Positions 33,285 to 48,200 of a stretch of DNA of 64,000 nucleotides are shown here, piece after piece. Position 1 is the first letter of the stretch; every line of letters starts with the position of its first letter. Source of the stretch: Branchiostoma floridae (taxonomy: Eukaryota; Chordata; Leptocardii; Amphioxiformes; Branchiostomatidae); the NCBI RefSeq assembly GCF_000003815.2, contig NC_049982.1, positions 6,741,283-6,805,282 of the forward strand. Direction: 5' to 3'. The notes beneath the pieces are model-generated. The model had not been told where the DNA came from, made no database searches, and worked only from the letters and a program-made list of their open reading frames with translations. Position numbers and translations under genes: made by a program.

Positions 33285-36200
33285 CTGGAAGAACAGTGAA
33301 AAACAGTTACTATGCAGTACCTGAGTAACATGCTAAGTGTCGCACGCACACTACCATAGCACCAGTTCTTTTGTTGACGAAGAATTGCCACGTTGTGAAT
33401 GTCATCTGGTTGCCTGCATGCATGTGTAGAATTCTATCTAAGAAAATGTACAGTTGTGTTTGAAAAATATATCTATATGTGTTTGTAAACAATTATAATC
33501 CCATTTTGCCATTCGTCGTTGAACATCATCTTTTGGGTTGATGTCATAATATGTATGTACTAGTAGGTATATATAAAGATATTTTGTAGTAACTACGCAA
33601 GGACAGGACAAGGTGGCCAGCACTAGACTAAAATCAAACGTCATAAAAATTACAACGCCTTGAATTATGCGGTCCACATACATATAAACAGACGGCAATG
33701 CCAATGAAGACATAATGTTCTCGACAAAGGTAATAAAGTGAGGTTATATACTTATAATCTTGACTGACCTTGATGGGGTTGTCATACACGGGGTTCTCGA
33801 AGCCCTTGTCCGCCCCCTTGTCCCCGCCGCTGGGCCCGGCACCCCCGCCAGCCTGCCCGGCGGCTCCGGGACGCCCTGCGCCCGCCGGCATCGGCGGCTT
33901 CCTCACGCTAGCGCCGTTCTGTCCGCCCTCCGAGTCCGCGCGGCGCCTGGACAAACGACAAGTACATGTCTAAAAATGACTAAAGTCAACTATTCAAGAT
34001 ACGGAGTCACCTGGTATTGTAAGATAAACACCCATATGGAACCAAATAACTTTTTGCCTTTCACATCAACATCTACTGCAAGACACCCAACAGCATGTGC
34101 CAAAAAAGCAGTTACTTAAGCAACTTAGCTAGGGTATATAAGACCAGTTTCTTCCAGATTACTTCAGTGTCACTGACACTGACGAAAACTAGTGGATCCT
34201 AGTGGAAAAGTCTGACCGTTTCAAAAAAAATGTATCCAGTTCCTTGAGTAGCTGCTTTTTACCTGGATGCCTAACCTTCATTGACGTAACCAAAAGCATA
34301 ACTTGCTTGTTACAATATGAGTTCAGAAATTGACCATCTTGTCTTCTCATGTTGCAGTACAAGTTTTTGAGGCTTGTGTTTGACCACGCCTTCAACACCT
34401 GTCACATATGAGTACTGTCGTCAATTATTGTCAAACAAACGCCGCAAAAAGAAGTGCCCCCAAGAATCACAATGGTGCCATCATTTAGTTGATATTGTAT
34501 ATATCTTAATCCGTATTACGGATTTTGAATTATTCAGTTTCCAAGCAGATGTTGGGAGGTAAAAATTCTTTAAAAATCTCGTTTTGCAATTTTTTTTCTT
34601 TCTGACACGCATAACCTCCCGATGAGAATTGCACGAAAAGTGGTATTTACCAGTACCGGTAAATGCCAGGTAAGGCTGGTAATGCTTGCCAAAATTTAAA
34701 CATTACCAGACATACCTGGCGTTTACCGCGATTGGTAAATACCACCTTTCGTGCCACTGAAAAATGTAAAACTGAACAACGGTTTTTCCCTCCTAGCATC
34801 TGCTTGGAGACTTAAATTATTCACCAGGAGGTAAGTCTGACGGAGGCGGTTCTGGGGCGGCCGGCTGTATCGCGCGCGGGACCACTGCTGCAAGACCTGG
34901 GGAATAAAGACCAAGTTTCTGCCGTCATTTTTCTCGGGCATATGTCACCGCGCGCTCATGTATGAGCTCTGCAGCTTGGAAGTTGCATCTGTGCCGGCGG
35001 AATGCATTCTGAAGCAGGACTGTAACTTCCCGACACAACAGGGAATGGAATGGCACAGTCCCTGACCGACAGTTTATCAATTGGCCATTCTGGACAAGTT
35101 TGTTGTGCACCAACCCTTTTTACTTGGGACAAGCTCAGATTGGGCTCTTATCTGTTAATCACGACTTTCGGAGTGGACCGGTCATCTGTAACAGTCACTC
35201 GACAAAAATTCAGTGGGAAATTGTCAATTTCGATTTGTTTCACTTCGGGTCGATCCTTCTGTAGAAATGTAACATGTTTGTAATAGTTAACCATTAAGTC
35301 TTACTTCTTCATGATGATGACGAGGGACACCAGGATGGCGATGAAGAACACCGCCCCGCCGCCGGCCCCGGCCGCAATGTACAGCACGGTGTTCCCGCCG
35401 GACCCTCGTGCTGGCAACGGCAACAGTACCAAGTATTTGTTACATGTACAAAATACGGACAAGTGTACGCTTTAGTGTAGTTCATGACGAAGAAAAGTGT
35501 AAATAAGTAATTCAATATGATAGAACAATTCTTCAATCAGTGACTCTTGAAAACATGTAAAATATATACATAAATTATGATAGGGTGCATTTCTGATGAA
35601 GCATGACAAACAAATAGGAAGTCCACCCGGGGCCTGTGTAGAAAAATGTACCCTGCGGCCTTATCTATACCAGTATAGCATCTCTACTAGTGATTGTCTC
35701 TATATATGAGGACAACATTACCATCGTCCAGATAAGGTCCCATTGATAAGTAATTGACCCAAGCACCAAGAGTCATGCCTATAGTCTACCGTGATGGTTT
35801 TCTGTGCGTCTTTGTCTTGAGCTGGTCTCTATAGATAACGTTTCCGTACTTACCGACTTGGGCGACGTTGCCGATACCGGAGTTCTTGATGGTGAGACCC
35901 TTCACTCCGTAGGTCGGGTACGGTCCCATGTCTGCGGAAGAGAAAGCATCAATTAAGGAATAACGGCAACAGTTCTCAAGCTAGCGTTTGCCTATTCATA
36001 TATTTCCAGCCGTCCATGGTTGCCCTACATCCAACGTACATTTGCCCAGTTTTGTTGATAGGGGCCCGGTAGATCAAAATAAGCAACCGAAAATGGAGAG
36101 CCAGTGATAGCTAGGTTGGATGGAATCTAGGCTAGTTAGTGTAATCTCCAAGCAGATCCTACGGTATCAAAATCTGGCAAAGGAGTGTCGTCGGCCTCTG

Positions 36201-39200
36201 GTAGCCAATGAACACTCCTAGGCCGGCTACACTCGACGCGATTTTCTACGCCAAACATCTGCTTGGAGACTGTGCATGAGTTGCCTACCTCTCTCGATGA
36301 CGGAGGCGACGTGCTCCCCGACCTCCACCGCGGCCATGCCGTTCCGAGCTCCGGACACGTCATCCACCAGCACCAGCTGCACGTGCCCGTCCGCCAGTTT
36401 ACTCACACGGCCCTTCACACGGCCCGTGTACTCACGCACCTGTCATGACAAGAACAACATACAGTCAAACAAACAAACAAGCAACATCTGCACGTGACCG
36501 TCAGCCAGCTTACTCAAGCGGCCCTTGTACTCACGCACCAATGGGACAAGAACAGAATATAGTCAAACAAACAAACAAACAAACAAGCAACAGCTGCACG
36601 TGCCCGTCAGCCAGCTTACTTACTCATGCATGCAGCACGATATTGCCACTAAAACGCCAGAACATGTCCTGAAGTCTTAGATGACGTTACCTTGGGCACG
36701 AAGTCCACCACCAGACGGTCCTGGAACGCCATGATGTCGAAGGTGTCGTCATAGTTCAGCAGGAGAACTGAACCTGTGAGTGTTAGAAGGGTGGGGGGGG
36801 GGGGAATAGATGTTAGTAGCTGTCATGTAGGTTATGATTATAAAATTGGGAACCCTGGAGTGAAGGCACGAAATGTTGTTTGACTACGGTATGTAAATGG
36901 AACATAATTTCTGCTACGATATAGTTTAATATCATTTGACAATACGTTAATTTTGTACGCACGCTTGCCGTTAACGCTTTCAAAGAAAAAGTTTCCATTC
37001 AGCGTCTTTTTGCCTGTGAATATTTTAAAGTGACGTTCTCCAATGCGCGCCAAAAAAGTGCAGCGTTAAAATTTACATGTATTTACGTGTATGTCGACGT
37101 CACATTATTGTATGTAAGTAGGTGCCAAGGTGAGTTCTGCAACTGATCATGAGTGGCTCTTCTTACCAAATATGTAAGAATACACAATTTGAGGACTGTA
37201 CTGAAATGACTGAAAACATACGTGTAAAGCTACAAGCAGCTGTGAAAATAGGCTACCAGTGTCTATACTTAAGGTATCTCATAGCCGGATCCTTACATCT
37301 GCTTGGAGATTGAGACTAAGCACTTACCGCACATGGGGCAGCAGCTACCGCGGGGGGTGATGGGACTGCTGCAGGTCAGAGGAGGACAGTTGTCTCCGTA
37401 CAGGTCACAGATCAGGTCCATGTGCTGGGTGGAAGGAGTGGTCAAGATTTGCTTCCTGAGAAACAGCTTCTCAAGTCACTACAGACTACAGAAAGATAAC
37501 TAAAACCCACCAATTAGGATTGAATGTGCGCCCAAAATATAGGGTTGTCGACATTGAGCGCCATCCGACTTCCTAAATAGTACCTTGCCTGGGTGATCTC
37601 AGGTGAAAGTGTTTCGGTGTTGGCAAAGACGCCTTTGCAAACGAACTAGGCTTGCACTTAGGCTTGGGCTAGAAAGCTATACATCGCCTTTCTGTAGTGC
37701 TTTACAAAGTATTCTGGCACGGGGTTTCTATGCGAACATGTAACAAAGCTGTTAAAGTTCCCATAGTCTCAATCTTTTATCAGGAAATAGCCAAATTTGT
37801 CTTTTTATCTCTTGAACCTGAAAAAGTTCACTTACTTCCTCGTTACCGCAGTAACAGCCGGACAACTCCTTGCAGTCCTGCCCCATCACAGCGATGTCCC
37901 CTGACGGTCCCAACTTGAACTGCATCTCACCGTTCTCCGACCTCAAGAACTGGTGGAATTCAGGCTTACGCTTGTAAACCTTATTTTGAAAACAAAAGAA
38001 AAAGAAAGTTAATGAAGGTTTGCGTTAGACATCCAGGTAAACAAAATGCAAATACAACTCAATCTCTACAACTGGATAAAAACGGAGATTTACTTCCGGA
38101 CGTTTCGAGTGACATCCGCATCTTTAGCGTCACTAGTTCAGAGCTGTGTGATGGATGTCACTAGAAACGTCCGGGATTAAATCTCCGTTTCTATCCAGTT
38201 AAAGAGATTGAATTGCATTTGGAAAAAAACGAAGAGAATATGGGTTTGTCCACTGGCCCTTGATATTCCATGATTCTCTTTTGTCCACAGTTAGTTGTGA
38301 AATATAACTAATTGATTCGCAATGAACGGGATAAACCTCAATCTGACACGACGATTTGCTTGTCATTCCAAGCCCTAAATAAAGTCTAAATGTTCCTTTG
38401 GTGCTTCCAATGAGATTTTTTAGATTTCCCTTACGGGACAACACAAAAAGAGAACACAACATATCTTTTTTTCAACACATACCTTGCCGGTGAAGTCCAC
38501 GTGTTTGACCTGCTTGCTGTGGTCCAGGCGCACCAGGTACGTGGCGTTCTGGGAGACAAAGTCGAAATTAGGAAAGAAAATGTAATGTCGTTCAGAACGG
38601 TGTTATCACTAGTGCTTGTTACTTATTTCATATGATGCCATGAGCAAGTTCTATCTTTAAGTTGAAACTATCGTGTGAGAGTTCTGAATGATATGTCATC
38701 GTTTACATGAATTCTATATGTGCATTCATTAGGCCACAGCCCACTAATACATTCATTTAATATATAGAACATTCATTTAGTATATAGAAAACATGAAAGG
38801 AAAGGCTGTCGAAAGTTAGATACCTAACAAAAACTCACATTGCCAGCATAGTCTGACTTCCAAAGTGCCCATCTAATGATCTTAACAGATTGCTAACGAT
38901 AGAAAGTGTTCCTACAGCACCGAAACAAACCCTGCTGACCTTTGACCTCTCTAAACAAGAGTGCATCTAAACTGCTCTTACTCTATAGTGTACAGGACAC
39001 TCTAAACACTCTGCTAACAAAATAAATGGCCAAACCATTACAAGTAATTTCTTGCTCCAAATTGCCAACATTCTGCAAGAAAAAGACTTCTTTCACTTAT
39101 TATAGCATGGCATGAAAATGCACCCATGCGCATGGCTTTGATTGTGATCTTTTCCTAATCTCCAAACAGATCTTGCTGTGGCATCAGATAGTATCACAAG

Positions 39201-42200
39201 CTTGGGAAGGAGTTAAGCCGGCAGAGGAGCACCACCGCCCACAGCGAAACCGAGGAAACTCCTCTACCGGCTTAACTCCTTCCCAAGCTTATGATAGTAT
39301 CTTATGCCACAGCAAGATCTGCTTGGAGATTAACCTTTCCGCCTTACCTCCGGAAAGACGACGGTGTCGTGGGTACAGGGCACGACCTCGGCATGCAGCA
39401 CCGGGAACCCGTCGGTGTCATCCCCAGGGCTGGTGGGGGAAGAGTCGTCTGGGGGGAGAGGGGTCAACGGCAAAACTTAGCGTGAAGATGTTAGCTTTTC
39501 ATTGAATAATCTGTTTTTTTTTAATACATAAATAATGAGATAGATGGATGAATGAATGAATGGATGGATGGATGAAAAGCAAAACTTTGTGTGAAGATTT
39601 CAGCTTCCCATTGACTAATCTGTTTTTGTAAAATAAATAAACAGTGAGATGGATGAATGAGTAGATGAACAGCAAAACGTAGTGTGAAGATTTCAGCTTC
39701 CCATTGACTAATCTGCTTTTACAAATATACAACCATGAGATAGATGGTTGGTGAATGAAGGGACTGAAGGCAAAGCTTAACTTAGAGATTTTAGCTTTTC
39801 ATTGAGAATTACATTGATCGACTCACCTTCGGGTGACATCGGTTCCACCAGGTTCCCGTCATCCTCCACGCGCCAGTTGTGCGGGTTGAGCCAGTCTCCC
39901 GGCTCTCCGCCCACGAACCTGTTATCTGGGGGAACATGGAGAGACAATGTGATCAGAGAGAAAAATTCCAGGAATTTGGGGAATTCTTGTCAAACGGACA
40001 CACACTATACTATTAGGCTAGCCTCTGAGGCGTCGCCAAAAATCGAGGGCCCTCAGGCACGCAGACAGACAGACGCGCGCGCGCACACACACACAGCACG
40101 GACACGCGTGCACACATAGGGAGTATACAGACACAAACACACACTCACTCACTCACAAAGTATAGAGACACTCACACAGACGCACGCACACGCGCACACA
40201 CACATAGACGCACACAGAGACAGACAAATACAAACAAAAACACACAATTTTTGATACACGTGGACAGAACCTTTTTACTTCCTTTCGACCCTTACCTCCA
40301 GCCATGCAGGCGGGGTCGTCGGTGAACGATCCAAAGTTGACCTTCAGGTCATCCGCGAACACAATCTCTCCGTTCAACGGGAGGACCTGAGGTGGGGTGG
40401 GAATGAAAGATTGGGCGAACGGTAAAATGCAGCACTCAACGCACCGCAAATGTCGAACAGTTTCTTCTGAATGCCAGGAAAATGAGCTCGCGTCATTAAG
40501 AACATATTCTAAGGCTAACGTCACATTTCCAAACCGGGGCCCGGCCGGGCTGTTTGTGGAAATGAAAAATTTATACATACGTAGAAATATACACAAATAA
40601 TGCCCACGACTATTCTCTTTATGCCTTGTGTAGATTGGTTTCTTTTATATCATACTTTTCGTCCCCGAAAGCTGTCCAGCTAGGCCCCGGGTTGAAAATG
40701 TAACGTAGGCCTAACTAGTCGGCCACAGAGGTACTCACCAATTCTCCCACACTGACGTCATTCTGCACGAACACTGCGTACGGGTTGGGCTGTGGGGACA
40801 CAAGAGAGTGGGGCATGATTCAGTAGCGATCTCCAAGCACATCTTCCGGTGACAAGATCTTACCTGCTGCCACAAAGGTTCATGGAGACGGTCAATGACT
40901 GGCAGTCACAATCTTGCTACCGTAACATCTGCTTGGAGATTAGGCCTATCCAAGGAGTTGATAAAAGCCCCAATGCTTGGACAATCCTGTAACTACATTC
41001 ACGTCGCAACGAGAACTAGCAGCTAGAAGCAGCTCCGAGCATTACATGTACAGCGCTGGGCACCGAAGCGTTGGTGAGCAGGTACTAGTACATTGTAAAG
41101 AGTAATACGTATATGACTATAATGACTATGGACGTTTGTGACAATTGTCTGATCCATCGTCAGAAAAGCAGACAGGTCAAAAAAAGTTTGAAACTAAAAG
41201 GGCAACATTTTTTAATAGAAAATGTCAGATATCGATGTTTCCCTTCCAGTATTTTGCATTTTGTCAAGCAACTTGCACACAATACTATACAATTAGTCTC
41301 GCCCCTAAGGCGTCGCCAAAATGACAGAAGAAGAAAAAGGAAGAAGAACACACCAGCAAAAACTGTATGTATTTCCTTCAAGAAATATAAGTATCCACCC
41401 AAACACCTGCTTAAAGATCAGGAGTCGTGGGGGTCTCTTTTATAACACAGTCTTTAGCGTGACGCAACAGTACAGGGATTGGCTGGTACCGATGCATGAC
41501 CAGATACACAGTCCTGTACCAACAAGGCAGGCTAGGGGCGGTCCGTTTGTGCTTTTGTCACTCTTTGATCTTGAAACATTCAGTCAGTCTCACAAGTATC
41601 AACTGGAATTCTACCATCGCTTCATACTACGTACGCAAAAGGGACTGTTGTAAAAATCTATTATAAAGTTTCAAGTCTCCCGTTTGAAACATCGCACCCC
41701 CAACACCCCACAGAAAGCACAACTGATCGGTCCCCTTTAAGAGGTGTCATATTTCACTACAGCAGGTACGATGACAGCTTGAGGAAGGAAGTGCGTCTTC
41801 AGCAGAGAGCAAGTACGTCTTCGTTCCGTAATCACAGTCTGTCGAAGATGTCCGAGATATATACATGAGCCAAACTGAAGTTAGAGTGAAGCTTTTAATC
41901 GTATTTCTACAAAAGCTGGAGTTGAAGTGTGCGCACAATCTCTCTCAGGTGAGTTGGCTTCTGTTTACCTGTGAACCAGGTGGAGGTGTTACAGCGTTCA
42001 GCCCCTTTGCAGCGTGAATGTCCTTGGTATGAAACAAGTCGGATGTGTACCTCCCAGAACAATGTTGCTTTTAGAGTTAGCACAAAAATATCGATTTTAG
42101 TACTTTGCGTTTATACGACAATCAACACCTCTAAAAATCGTTCCTCTTGCCCTTGAAAGTAACGTGGAACAAACGCGCGTACTGTACTTCGTCAATAGAC

Positions 42201-45200
42201 CATTGTGGTGTTGGGGAGAAAGCGCGGGATGTTTTGTGATTTTTGTCGGCTGCTCAGAATTCTTCTGCGCTCCAACAAGAATTGTCTATGGATAAATATA
42301 ACCTACTTAGCCGTGCAAGTGCAGGTTACTGCAAAGACACGCCCGGCACTCCTTTGGTTATCTGTCATTCGTAGAATGATATCAAGTTCCCTGTAGGCTT
42401 CCTGTTCAAGCAGTCATGGGCACTGCTGGCATTGTTTTGAAAGTATGTGGATCAATATGTATTGTTTCTTGAATGTCCAGTTAATTATTGACAATTAGTT
42501 GACGCTAAACTCCTTTATATTACATCATATTATGCCCAGACTGAAACATGAAATTGTGACTACGGAAAGAAACAGCGGTCTTACGAAGAAATCACTGTTG
42601 ACAATATCAGATTCAGATTCAGCTTTATTACTCTTTGGCTTAACACCGGTTAAAATGTTTACATGTAGCAATGATAAAGAGATGTTGATACGTGAAATAT
42701 AGTAATTTCCGTGCGCGCATCGCTAAAACAAACTCAAACCTGGATTTAACGTTATAAAGCTCTTAGTATTTCTGGCATTCTATTACTTTTATGGGTTTAC
42801 TAAATCTTCGTCACTTTCACTAATTGAAGGGGATTTGCGACTTCAGAAGGGCTGTTTATAGAACAGTTCCTACCAATATGTTGTCTTTCAGTAAGGTTAC
42901 ATTGTTTCTTTAATCGTATTACAAATGACCTGTCATTTCTCGAAAGTTTAGATATCTTACATCTGGAATAAAAGTTTTGTGGAAGGGTGTTACAGTGCAT
43001 ACATTACTAGTGAGACTTTTCCCCCAGTATTCGTAACCATCTAATATTATTGCTAGCAAAAAATCCAATTAAGTAGCGAGACCAGCTGTGACAAAGTGTG
43101 TTAACGCCTCTTGTGAAATCTCAAGGGCTTTTACATGTAGGTCTACTGTAACATGTTTCTTAACCCGAACCCGCAGTGTCAAGTATGTCTCCGCTGAGTA
43201 ACCAATTGCAACTGAGATCAGAAAGCTGAGATCAGAAAGATCTGTTTCTAAGTTGTCTGTTTTGTTGTCTTTTGAATCATCATCATGAATTCAAGAGCCA
43301 CAATAATTGATTTGGGTCGCTGTACATGTAAGCTCGCTCAGGAATCACCGTATAGTGGAAAAACGCATTGGGGACTTTCTCAAACCATGGCTATAACCGA
43401 TTGCGTTTTCAAACCATAATAAACGAAGTGATGTTTGGTCGGCATGACAGGTTTACCCTCAGGAGGGATTATCAAATATTTAACCTAGTTTGTCTTGTCA
43501 CATTTGGGTCAATGTTTCCACATTGATAACAACAATGAGCGGTTCTTGGATGCAACTAGTCAATGATTTCCTGAAGGGTCGATAGGAGCAAACTATACAA
43601 ACAAATCACTTATTTTCAGTTCTCATCTAGCACGCCAATTGAAAACAAAAATCTAACAGCATTTTGCTTACAGTATGAATGATACACACTTATCTTTTTA
43701 AGCAGATGTAAGGATTCGGCGCATTGTCAGTGTTTTACGTCTTTTTATTCGGTATTTAGAACTTTTTTCCAGCATTGAACATTTTCAAAGACTCGCCTCC
43801 TTCTAAGAAAAGGTGTTCTACCAGAAAATAGTGTTAAATGTTGCAAAAACAGGCGCAAAACACACACTGAGAATTAGTTGGATCATTACATCTACTTGGA
43901 GAATAGCCATACAGACATACATGCACCTGGCGACAACCTACAGAGATGAATGTAGCCAATTCTCCAGATGAATCGTTAAACGTTTAACGATTAAATCTCC
44001 GATCCAACGTTACACAACGTCGTCATTTGCGTAAGACGTCACACAAACAGCCTTGTATAGTGCAGGCATTTACGGACAAACAGCGCCGTGAGTGACGGGT
44101 GAAAGAAAGGGTGCCATGGCCCACCTGTAACTAAGTGTGCACAGTATGACTGAGTGTTTGCTGTGGATCGACTTAAGTCCACCACAAAGCATACCTCTGT
44201 TTAAACAAAGTTTGCTGACAAATGAAATGTCATGATACAGTATACACACATCATATAGGCTTTGAACAAATTAGCCGTCTTTTGTGACAATTATAAACCC
44301 TGTATAGACATGATTAGATACGGTGTTTCTTTCCAAACTAGTCATGAAAGACGAGACCAACATGGCTGTCCGCATGTGCCTGTTCTTGCGTAGACTGTGA
44401 CGTATGTGTGTATTTGTCATCAGTACGCACACAGAGATCACAAAGGGTGATTTTAGCGTCCCCTTCAAGTGTGTGTGGCCACGGCGGCATGGTCTGCTCA
44501 TACTCAAAACAATCTTTGAAAAAACAGGCAACATTGTTTTGAAACATAATGAACCTAATCGGCCGTTAAAAAGAGGGCTTTCTCTGATATAATTGGAGGG
44601 TGGTGACCTTGTCTGCGACAGGGAGTCTTAAGAAGGTCTGTGCCGTGTCATACCAGGTTCCTTGGAAACTCCCCGTGCAAGAAAAGAATGTAAATATGGA
44701 ACATTGACATAAAACTGAGCAAGCTTTGGGAAGTCAATACGCCTCCACCCGACTCGGGAGTATAATGTCTAGGTGACAGTTCAAAGATCCAGAGGATAAG
44801 AAAGGTAAGATTACTGCTTGATTTAGGAATATTTGAGAACCCGGTCGCGGAGTCGCCCCCTCATGTTGATATTTAGTTTCGACAGTTAGAAAGAAGACTT
44901 TGTAGAAATGGAAATATGGACTCTCTCCCGTTCTCGTTGGTCAGTCAACAACTGATACCAATCTGATTGAGGCTTGCTAAATGAGGAAGTTATTGTTTCA
45001 TTGAGACTTCGCAAGGTGATTAGATTGTGGTGATCGAAAACACAACTGACTGTAGAGGCTACACTAAGTCCATTTCTGTCTTGCCACGTTGTATTCATGA
45101 GTTATTACTACGTCTTTAAACGGTTGGACATCTATGTAAGGGGATACTGTGTACGGGAATAACTTAATTTCAGCTGTGCTATTTGGCGTATGAGATATTG

Positions 45201-48200
45201 CCATTGCCAAGGAAGTATTGCTGCTGAATACGATTGATACGTACAAAAAGCAATTGCGTTTTACATAGCACCGTAAAATGTAGTAGACTTTATAAATGAT
45301 TATACATGCAACATTAAGGACTGTATCTAAATTCCAAATTGAAGGACTATTTATAAATTCAGAGTACTGAATAACCCCAAAGAACCCTCACTTCATCTGA
45401 GCCAATAGGCACAAGTGGCCTTCAAACCCCCATTGGCTTTCCCGCAATATCAAAACTGTGTCTTACTCGGTTTTTCGTCGTTGGTCCCACCAACATCACA
45501 CAGAAGACAGGTAAAATTTGAGGTAAGTCTCAATCGATTTTAGATCCTAGTGTTAGTTACTTAAAGTTTACGTTTATCCATAATTCTACAGGTAGGTTTT
45601 TAGGGTTATAAGTATTAACGTTACATATTGTTTACAAATTTGTTACACTCTTCCATGCGCGCAGGACTTGTTAACAAATTGTTTTCTGTTGATTTGACAA
45701 GACTTTAAGAATGGTGCTAGAATATGTCGATCGTTTGAAGTCAGTCTCGGTTGAACGGAGAATGTGAGGGTATACAGTGTACGGGAGTTACTTAAGCTAT
45801 GTGTGAAAAGACGTGCATCGTATTGGGACGGAAAGGAAAGGGGGTTATCTCAGAACACGTGTTTTGCTCCAAAAGAATATTAATTTGGCATGTCTCTCAA
45901 AAAGTGTCATCAGAGTACCTAGTATGATAAGAAGTAGTAACAAATAGTGCAATTCATGATTTTGTGTCTTTTTGGAAGCCTCCGTAGCAGCCTCTTTTAG
46001 CCTGGGTACCCTCCCGATAGTAGTTCGCTCCAACGTTTATTGGGCCGTTTATTGTACACTATATACAGCCGCTTCTATGCTATTTCGTCAGGGAACTTGG
46101 GCATCTCTAACGCCTGGAATAGTAAACCATTTCAAGTTTCTTGGGTGGCAGAAGAGAACATGATAACCTTTCGCGAACTACTACCCGGCTCTAGATCTGT
46201 GTCGGTCAGTTTGTTCCTGAAGGGAGGGGTATTTACTGTTTTATAATTACGTATGTTCTGATTTCGACCAGATAGGGTAGAAGCCACTTAATTGCACGGC
46301 CTATTCGCCAGTGAATTTCGTGCAATTATCCGGCTGATGCGGCAACAATGCGAAGTTATCTAGCTGGATCGCACCGGTTTGGGATTGTGGGATTTCGTGC
46401 AGTTAACGGAAGTGTGCGTTAATTCGATGTGCAATTAACTGGCTTCTACTGTATTTATAGTTTGACGTGTACGGAACGCTCTGAGTCAATAGCACAACAA
46501 GCCTAAACGCCGGCCACGGATCCTGCCTTTGATCATTCGAAAATAACATAACGTAATCATATTAGGTCATGGGCTAGAATCACGTTCCTAGGTTGGCCCT
46601 TAATTAACCAATTATCTTTCACAGCAATTCTTGGAAATCATTTTGATAGCCCCATAGAAAAGGACAAGTATACCATTGGGTATCATTGCAATACCATAGT
46701 TATATGACTTATATCAAATCCTCCGTCATGTAGCCTTGATACATGCTGCCCTTGGCTCCAAACAGAACCAGATCAGGGACCAGACACGAAACAATATACT
46801 TCTCCCAGAGAGGGGGTATGATTAGATCTGTCAAGGAGGTTCCCTTTTCAACCTCCTTGGATCTATAAAAGAAGTGGTCTCGTGTGTTTTGACAGTAATA
46901 GAATAATCAACTCTACTGTGATTGCTCTTTATGAACAGGTCATTCTTCAAAACAACACGATCGAACAATTTTATCTTCAAAGCGATAAGAGAATCATCAG
47001 ACGAAAACAAAAATCATTGTGAACTCGCGCATAAGGATGGGGAATATTCTAACTTGAAGTTCTCGCAACATCGAACTTACATGTATATTAGTCATGATGG
47101 CCCTGTCAATAACGCCTCCCGTATGTAAGTATACTCAAGGACGTTATCTTATATTGTCGATATTGTGCGTACATTTTTATGATTGAAAGGATGGTACATT
47201 CAACAACGCAAGCGTATTGACAGGACGATCCTGTCAATAGCCTCCGACTGAGAACGAATAGACCATCAACATAACATGTTCTTCAGTAGGTTGTGATTTT
47301 ACGACACCCACCTTTTCCTGGAAGGACACGACCTGTTTGCTGCAGGGCGGCGAGCCTCGGTCCCAGTTGGCGGAGTTCATCCAGTTGGTGTTCTTCAGCC
47401 AGATCTTCTTTGCACCATCGGCCGACAGGACTGGATTGGAAAAAATACAATAACATTGGTTTAATGTAGCAGAAGAGTACTACATTTCTTTTTCGGGAAC
47501 ACCGTCGAGGTCGGTCTCAGATTAAATGATCTGCAGTTGCCAGCAGTAAGTCAGCAAGAAGTACTTATTGCCCGTATATCACAAAAGATTAGATAAGACT
47601 ATTATACAATAGTCAGTCACTCAATAGCAATCACAGCCCTTCCTACTTTGCTCAATACCTAATCATTAATGTTTGCTGAAATGGATATGTCTTTCTCTGA
47701 TTAAAGATGATCGCGTTACAACGCTGTCTCTATAAAAACCCAGGGACAAAATACAATAATCATTTTCCTATATATTATATGTTTTCATTTGAAGGCTGAA
47801 AAGCTTTGGATTGTGTAACGGTGTGATGTTATGAATATGTGCATGGTTGAGTTGGAACGATTCTATTGGTCGTGACGCAACCTGTTGATTGTCTGTGAAT
47901 GACGTCACCGGAATGGTAAGGAGGCTAGCTACGGGATAAAATGGCGACTGTTGGACCCTGGGGGAATAAAGATGGCTACAAGACATTCAGCTATCCTCAG
48001 ATTTCAACTTAATGTCAAAAACCAAACAAAAAGTGGATGCTTTTCAGGGGCTTGAGAAAGTCGTCTGGCGGAAGAGAGATTTTCCTACTGTCGTCCTTAT
48101 TTTTTTAGCTAAAAATTTGTCAGACATATCTACATATATGTGCATGGCAACAATACCAATGTTGGATTTGACAAAATATACAATTTTCTTTCAAAACTTT

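Noticed and set aside
40153-40596. 147-codon minus-strand ORF with a VCVYVCVR tail
   Set aside because: It contains AMN exon 4 but continues into intron microsatellite on one side and intron on the other.
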